From: Dehalococcoides mccartyi 195 | Lineage (GTDB): Bacteria > Chloroflexota > Dehalococcoidia > Dehalococcoidales > Dehalococcoidaceae | Direction: 5' to 3' | Assembly (NCBI RefSeq): GCF_000011905.1 | Contig: NC_002936.3 | Span: forward strand, 930,001 to 994,000 | Length of the DNA stretch: 64,000 nt | In this document: positions 59,902 to 64,000 of the stretch, in pieces | Numbering within the stretch: position 1 is the first letter of the stretch | Layout of the letters: each line of letters starts with the position of its first letter | The notes under the pieces: model-generated | What the model was told of the DNA's origin: nothing | The model's input: only the letters and a program-made list of their open reading frames with translations | The model's database searches: none | Program-made: the position numbers and the translations under genes

Positions 59902-61509
59902 CTATATGAAAAGGATGCCTCTGCCGTCATACACAGAAGCACCGTTGTCGTTGCCGCAGCGGATCGCCCGGTCAAGTGCCATGATGGTTGCGATGGCACC
60001 GTCGATCTTCTCCGTGGACTTCTCCTTGTCGGCCTTGATGTTTCCGGCAGGATCAGTACGGATGAAGATGTTGTCCATATTCCAGCGGAGCACCGGGTGG
60101 CCGCCGTGGGCGAGTTTCTTTTCCAGTGTCAGCTTCATCAGCTCTTTCGTGGGCGGGCTCATATCCTTGAAGCCCTGACCGAAGGGAACGACAGTGAAGC
60201 CCATGTTCTCAAGGTTTTGTACCATCTGGACGGCTCCCCAGCGGTCGAAGGCAATCTCACGGATGTTGAACCGCTCGCCCAGCCGCTCGATGAATTTCTC
60301 GATGTAGCCGTAGTGGATGACGTTGCCCTCCGTGGTTTCGAGGTATCCTTCCTTTTCCCAAGTGTCGTAAGGCACATGGTCACGCCGGACACGCTGATCC
60401 AGCGTATCCTCCGGCACCCAGAAGTACGGAAGGATCACATACTTGTCATCCTCATCCCTTGGCGGGAAGACCAGCACAAAGGAAGTGATATCTGTGGTGG
60501 AGGAGAGGTCAAGGCCGCCGTAACAGACACGGCCTTCGAGGTCGTCCTCATTTACCGGGAAAGCACAGGCGTCCCATTTCTCCATTGGCATCCAGCGAAT
60601 CGCCTGCTTTACCCATTGATTTAAGCGGAGCTGTCTAAAGGAGTTCTCCTCGCCGGGATTTTGTTTTGCCGACTCGCAGGCGGCTTCCACCTTGTCGATG
60701 CCGACCGTGATACCGAGCGAGGGATTTGCCTTCTTCCAGACCTCCGGGTCTGTCCAGTCCTCGGAAGTGTCCGCACCGTAGATGACCGGATAGAAGGTCG
60801 GATCAACCTTTCTGCCGTCAAGGATGTCCTGCGCTTTCTGGTGGACTTCGTAGCAGATGGTGTTCGTATCGTTTCCGGCAGTCGTGATCAGGAAGTAGAG
60901 CGGCTGCATTCTGGCGTCGCCGGAGCCCTTGGTCATAACATCAAAGAGCTTTCGGTTGGGCTGGGTATGCAGCTCATCAAAGACCACGCCGTGGATATTG
61001 AAACCGTGCTTCGAATAGGCCTCGGCGGACAGCACCTGATAGAAGCTGTTCGTCGGCTCGTAGATGATCCGCTTCTGGGAGGCCAGTATCTTCACGCGTC
61101 GGTTTAAGGCAGGGCACATCCTGACCATATCCGCAGCCACATCAAAAACGATGGTGGCCTGCTGGCGGTCGGCAGCGCAGCCGTAGACCTCGGCGCGTTC
61201 CTCTCCGTCGCCGCAGCAAAGAAGCAGGGCGACCGCAGCGGCAAGCTCTGACTTGCCCATCTTCTTTGGTATCTCGATGTAGGCCGTGTTGAACTGGCGG
61301 TAGCCGTTTGGTTTCAGCGTTCCGAACAGGTCGCGGATGATTCTTTCCTGCCAGTCGATAAGCTCGAAGGGCTTTCCCGCCCATGTGCCTTTGGTATGGC
61401 AGAGCTGCTCGATGAACATCACAGCGAAATCCGCCATCTGCTTGCTGTAGTGAGAGGACTCGGCCATGAAGCGGGTCGGCTTGTAGTTTTTCAGTTTTCG
61501 CATTGGCAT
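59902..61509 (-). CDS. Phage terminase large subunit
   Basis: DNA-packaging motor with nuclease, 535 residues. The ATPase Walker A is IPKKMGKSE near residue 85, Walker B region is VVFDELHTQPN, and the nuclease domain has the metal-binding Asp in YGGLDLSSTTDITSF. It is the first gene of the head module; no small terminase gene is recognisable upstream in this window. Confidence 0.95.
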   Translation of the reverse strand: MPMRKLKNYKPTRFMAESSHYSKQMADFAVMFIEQLCHTKGTWAGKPFELIDWQERIIRDLFGTLKPNGYRQFNTAYIEIPKKMGKSELAAAVALLLCCGDGEERAEVYGCAADRQQATIVFDVAADMVRMCPALNRRVKILASQKRIIYEPTNSFYQVLSAEAYSKHGFNIHGVVFDELHTQPNRKLFDVMTKGSGDARMQPLYFLITTAGNDTNTICYEVHQKAQDILDGRKVDPTFYPVIYGADTSEDWTDPEVWKKANPSLGITVGIDKVEAACESAKQNPGEENSFRQLRLNQWVKQAIRWMPMEKWDACAFPVNEDDLEGRVCYGGLDLSSTTDITSFVLVFPPRDEDDKYVILPYFWVPEDTLDQRVRRDHVPYDTWEKEGYLETTEGNVIHYGYIEKFIERLGERFNIREIAFDRWGAVQMVQNLENMGFTVVPFGQGFKDMSPPTKELMKLTLEKKLAHGGHPVLRWNMDNIFIRTDPAGNIKADKEKSTEKIDGAIATIMALDRAIRCGNDNGASVYDGRGILFI

Positions 61510-61636
61510 GAAAGCCGCCTCCTTCCGGGCAAAATAAAAGACCGCCAGCCGACGTGTTCGGCATGCGATTCTTGGTATCAGTACGAGAGAAAGAGCCCTG
61601 CGGCTCAGTCTCCCGGAATATTCATTCTCAGGGGTT

Positions 61637-61885
61637 TTAGTTGTAGTTTTGCAGGAGGATCATGTAGGCGAGCTGCGTCGGCTCATCCTCCGGCTCGATG
61701 TCCCAGCCTCTGTCGTAGTTGGCTGTGACGGTTCCGTTGATCTTGATCATCAGCTTTGAAATCTTCCCGCCGTTGATCCCATATTCCTCGCTGGGCTCCT
61801 CGTAGTGCTTTACCCAGTAGTGGCAAACCGTGTATTTTCCTTTGTCCTTTGCATCCGGTATTCCGATTGTTCCTTCGCTCCACAT
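61637..61885 (-). CDS. Small conserved phage protein (82 aa)
   Basis: An 82-residue acidic protein (MWSEGTIGIPDAKDKGKYTVCHYWVKHYEEPSEEYG). It resembles a widespread Firmicutes mobile-element family of unknown role (DUF7678-like). It lies upstream of the terminase, three bases after a similar small gene. Confidence 0.65.
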   Translation of the reverse strand: MWSEGTIGIPDAKDKGKYTVCHYWVKHYEEPSEEYGINGGKISKLMIKINGTVTANYDRGWDIEPEDEPTQLAYMILLQNYN

Positions 61886-61888
61886 GGT

Positions 61889-62254
61889 TTACGCCTCCTT
61901 TACCGTCATCTTGAAAGCCGGGATCAGGGCGCGGTCGTCGCTTCCGAAGTGGGTGTAGCGCTCCTTGACTCTGACGATGCCGTCCAAGGTGCAGCCGAGC
62001 TCCTCGAAGCGGGCGATGGTCTCGATCAGGCTGGAGAAGGTGGAGCTTATCGTGAATTCCTTCACTCCCAGCTTCCTGCAGTCGGAAAGGATCGTCTCGA
62101 TGTCGTCGTCCCAAATGACCTCGGCGAAGTTCGGCAGGTCGTTTCCGGCTTCCTTGCTGTAAAGGTAGGCCTGTCCGAGTGTCCAGTGGCATCCGATCTC
62201 GTCCCATTTCATTCCGGGCTTTGCGTTCTCAATGGCTTCGATTGTGTACTTCAT
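61889..62254 (-). CDS. Small conserved phage protein (121 aa)
   Basis: A 121-residue protein starting MKYTIEAIENAKPGMKW, with AGGAGG eight bases before the ATG; a longer frame upstream lacks a ribosome site. Segments such as TISSTFSSLIETIARFEELGC suggest an alpha/beta fold. It occurs in Firmicutes prophages and ICEs; the function is unknown. The 46-bp repeat (copy B) lies directly upstream. Confidence 0.65.
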   Translation of the reverse strand: MKYTIEAIENAKPGMKWDEIGCHWTLGQAYLYSKEAGNDLPNFAEVIWDDDIETILSDCRKLGVKEFTISSTFSSLIETIARFEELGCTLDGIVRVKERYTHFGSDDRALIPAFKMTVKEA

Positions 62255-62279
62255 GGTGGTTTCCTCCTTGTTCTGTGTT

Positions 62280-62325
62280 CCTTTTGGTATGTACATATAT
62301 CACTCTGAACGCCTGTAATAGCAAG
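62280..62325 (-). repeat. 46-bp phage repeat, copy B
   Basis: Copy of the 46-base element found at 63515-63560 (39 of 46 identical) and, more diverged, at 42921-42966. On the minus strand it holds TTGCTA and, after AGAGTGAT, a TATATGTACATA palindromic region ahead of an AAGGAGG ribosome site. Confidence 0.75.
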
Positions 62326-62385
62326 TTAATTCGGAGAATATATGTGACAATCCTGCGGGAATATCCGAGGCCGTAATTGTGTAGT

Positions 62386-62562
62386 TTACGCCTCGCCGGT
62401 CAGGATAAATTTTGCGTATTCTGACCGGTGATCCTCAAGGTAGAGAACCAGCTCGTAGAAGTCTCTCTCGTAGGCCAGCCGCTGGACGGCGGTGACATCA
62501 AACATATTCGTGAGGCCGGTGTCCCGGATGGCGAGGATCTGCTCTTTTACTTTTTCATCCAT
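62386..62562 (-). CDS. DUF5049-like small protein
   Basis: A 58-residue protein starting MDEKVKEQILAIRDTGLTNMFD, the pattern of DUF5049 found in Firmicutes prophages. A longer frame starts eight codons upstream without support. The role is unknown. It overlaps neighbours closely in an early or middle gene block. Confidence 0.7.
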   Translation of the reverse strand: MDEKVKEQILAIRDTGLTNMFDVTAVQRLAYERDFYELVLYLEDHRSEYAKFILTGEA

Positions 62563-62563
62563 C

Positions 62564-62788
62564 TTAGTCCACCACCTTCCTGACAAAGTCGATGCCGTAG
62601 ATCACGTTCAGGCCGCAGCCGTTATCCCAGTTCACCATAAGGCTTCCGGTATCATCGACACCCGTAACCGTTCCTTTGGTGCCAATGGGTGGAGCATGCA
62701 CATCGTCCATCTGAAGAAGCTCCACGCGGGTGCCTGCCGGGTAGCGCAGGCGGAGCGCTTCAAGCTCGTGCTGCTTTATCATTCGCAT
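62564..62788 (-). CDS. DUF4314 protein
   Basis: A 74-residue protein with the DUF4314 core RVELLQMDDVHAPPIGTKGTV and a small beta-barrel-like pattern ending WDNGCGLNVIYGIDFV. It is common in Firmicutes mobile elements, with unknown function. It overlaps the next upstream gene by ten bases. Confidence 0.78.
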   Translation of the reverse strand: MRMIKQHELEALRLRYPAGTRVELLQMDDVHAPPIGTKGTVTGVDDTGSLMVNWDNGCGLNVIYGIDFVRKVVD

Positions 62789-63474
62789 GCCGCCACCTCC
62801 TTTTCCGGTGCGCCGTTCTTCCAGCTGGAGTTGCCGGAAAGGTTCTGAAGGAGAATCTTGCGCTCGGCCTTGTACTCGTTTCCGATGAAGCCAAGCCGCA
62901 GGAGGAAGCAGCGGAAGGCGTATTTCTCGTTGTCGACTTCCTTCTCGGTGGCGCTTACCCGCTTCAAATCCTTACTCATCTTGCAAAGGGCTGCGATGAA
63001 GTGGGTGTAAGCCTTGACTGCTTCCGGCTCCGGCAGTTCGGAAAACCAAGGGAAGGTGACCTTATCCTCTGTGATCTCGATGCCGAGATCGTCAATGCCG
63101 AGTGCCTTCTTGATGAGGCTTTCCTTGGCGGTTAGGAGGTTGGTGAGGTTTCCGACCGCAGCCTTCTCCAGCGGGAGGCTGACCGTGAGGCCGGTGCCTT
63201 CGTCCGCTTCCGGTTCCTCTGCGGTGGCTTCCTCGTCGGTGCTTTCGATTTCCTCAGCCGGAGTGAAGCCGTCCGCGATGAGGTTGTGGATCAGGCGCTC
63301 CAGCTTGTCCGCGTCCTCGCAGGTGACGCCGCCTTCCTTGTCGACCGTGATGTCGCCGATCTCGAAGGCGCAGGTGGGCATGAACTTGTAGACTGCCTTG
63401 TCGCCGGTGAGCTCTGCGATGGCTGCGACCAGTGCTTTTCTTTCTTTTCCGGTTACGTTGTAGTTTGCTTTCAT
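62779..63474 (-). CDS. Phage protein of the so-called virulence-related family
   Basis: A 231-residue protein starting MKANYNVTGKERKALVAAIAEL, a start typical of a Firmicutes phage family often labelled virulence protein without experimental support. The centre is acidic and low-complexity (EESTDEEATAEEPEADEG-like). GGAGG lies before the ATG, and the 46-bp repeat (copy A) lies upstream, so it probably begins an operon. Confidence 0.7.
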   Translation of the reverse strand: MKANYNVTGKERKALVAAIAELTGDKAVYKFMPTCAFEIGDITVDKEGGVTCEDADKLERLIHNLIADGFTPAEEIESTDEEATAEEPEADEGTGLTVSLPLEKAAVGNLTNLLTAKESLIKKALGIDDLGIEITEDKVTFPWFSELPEPEAVKAYTHFIAALCKMSKDLKRVSATEKEVDNEKYAFRCFLLRLGFIGNEYKAERKILLQNLSGNSSWKNGAPEKEVAACE

Positions 63475-63514
63475 TGTGTGTACCTCCGTTTTTCAAATGT
63501 GGTTTTTGGCTGTG

Positions 63515-63560
63515 CCTTTTGGCATGTATATACATCACTCTGAAAGCCTTATATAGCAAG
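63515..63560 (-). repeat. 46-bp phage repeat, copy A
   Basis: Identical at 39 of 46 bases to copy B. On the minus strand it reads TTGCTATATAAGGC, then AGAGTGATGTATATACAT, with a perfect 12-base palindrome ATGTATATACAT at 63524-63535 or within a base of it, followed by CCAAAAGG. Confidence 0.75.
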
Positions 63561-63619
63561 CGTTTTCTCGATATTTCAAAGGAATATAATCGACAAATAT
63601 ACAGGGCAGAAATTGTGTA

Positions 63620-64000
63620 CTATACACCCGCCGTCGGAGAGGTCTCGACCTCTTTTGCCAGAGCGGAGTAGTAGAGCTTTTCGCCGTTTCTTACTACATA
63701 CACATTTTCCGTATCGCCAGTATCCTCCACATAGCGCCGGAGGATGACAGAGGCGTATTTCGGATCAAGCTCCATCATGCAGCAGATACGGTTGAGCTGT
63801 TCGCAGGCCATGAGCGTGGAGCCGGAGCCGCCAAATGTATCAATGACCACAGAATTCTCCTGAGAGGAGTTCTTTATAGGATAGCCCAGAAGATCCAGCG
63901 GTTTGCTGGTCGGGTGATCCTTATTACGCTTTGGTTTGTCATAGTTCCAGATGGTCGTCTGCTTTCTGTCGGAATACCACGGGTGTTTGCCGTTTTGCAA
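63620..64000 (-). CDS. DNA methyltransferase, C-terminal part (runs off the window)
   Basis: The last ~126 residues of a DNA N4/N6-type methyltransferase. HPTSKPLDLLGYPI and DTFGGSGSTL (SAM-binding motif I) are seen, an arrangement with the catalytic motif first (beta-type), whose D/NPPY box must lie beyond base 64000. In Firmicutes prophages such genes are often fused to a ParB-like domain, which cannot be checked here. Likely role: protection of phage DNA from restriction. Confidence 0.88.
   Translation of the reverse strand: MQNGKHPWYSDRKQTTIWNYDKPKRNKDHPTSKPLDLLGYPIKNSSQENSVVIDTFGGSGSTLMACEQLNRICCMMELDPKYASVILRRYVEDTGDTENVYVVRNGEKLYYSALAKEVETSPTAGV

Noticed and set aside
1-64000. CRISPR array
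   Set aside because: No set of regularly spaced identical repeats with unique spacers was seen; the phage repeats are few and far apart, and the 28-29 base repeats near attL number only three with no further units.

Overview
The window joins two kinds of DNA. Bases 1 to about 38260 are a compact bacterial chromosome that I read as Dehalococcoides mccartyi or a very close Chloroflexota relative. The evidence is gene content: a TrpB2-type tryptophan synthase under a T-box, a long archaeal-type IleRS under a T-box, zinc-ribbon bS18, a non-FtsZ tubulin-like GTPase and PAS/HD-GYP signalling proteins, all at middling GC. The species name is an inference; no rRNA or reductive dehalogenase lies in the window. 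Bases from about 38260 to the right edge are a siphovirus-type prophage of Firmicutes (Clostridia-like) character, integrated at the 3' end of a 23S rRNA uracil-5-methyltransferase gene. Its right end lies outside the window.

Host layout: tRNA-Glu(CTC) and tRNA-Gln(CTG) on the minus strand; rnc with a small basic protein and acylphosphatase; a DUF362-like protein, leucyl aminopeptidase with a P-loop kinase, a DegV protein and a degenerate acyl-adenylate synthetase; trpB2 with its T-box; two tandem HtrA-like lipoproteins; ileS with its T-box; the rpmH-rnpA-yidD-(PQQ propeller lipoprotein)-yidC-jag cluster; the rpsF-ssb-rpsR operon; tRNA-Asp(GTC); a PAS/HD-GYP protein; RidA; a long coiled-coil protein convergent with the tubulin-like gene; recN and an EamA transporter; a secreted Gly-rich repeat protein beside an OmpR-type two-component system; a beta-CASP metallo-beta-lactamase nuclease; a NarL-type regulator with a 1101-residue multi-PAS kinase; and the RumA-like methyltransferase.

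Phage layout, read along its minus-strand transcription from right to left: the end of a DNA methyltransferase, small accessory proteins, large terminase, portal, ClpP-like maturation protease, HK97 capsid, connectors, major tail protein, gpG/gpGT with a -1 frameshift site, tape measure, distal tail and tail-fibre-like proteins, an unusual Cys-containing protein, holin and modular endolysin, then a terminator. Three serine-recombinase-family genes follow, and an AT-rich cargo gene lies next to attL. A 46-bp repeat precedes three separate phage genes and looks like a shared promoter or operator.

The items I would follow up first are: an isolated minus-strand unit at 32611-32961 made of a pseudoknotted structured RNA, a 28-residue membrane peptide and a terminator; the 46-bp phage repeat; a peptidoglycan-cutting endolysin in a lineage known to lack peptidoglycan; a second att-like copy of the methyltransferase tail; and the unidentified cargo gene at the integration boundary.
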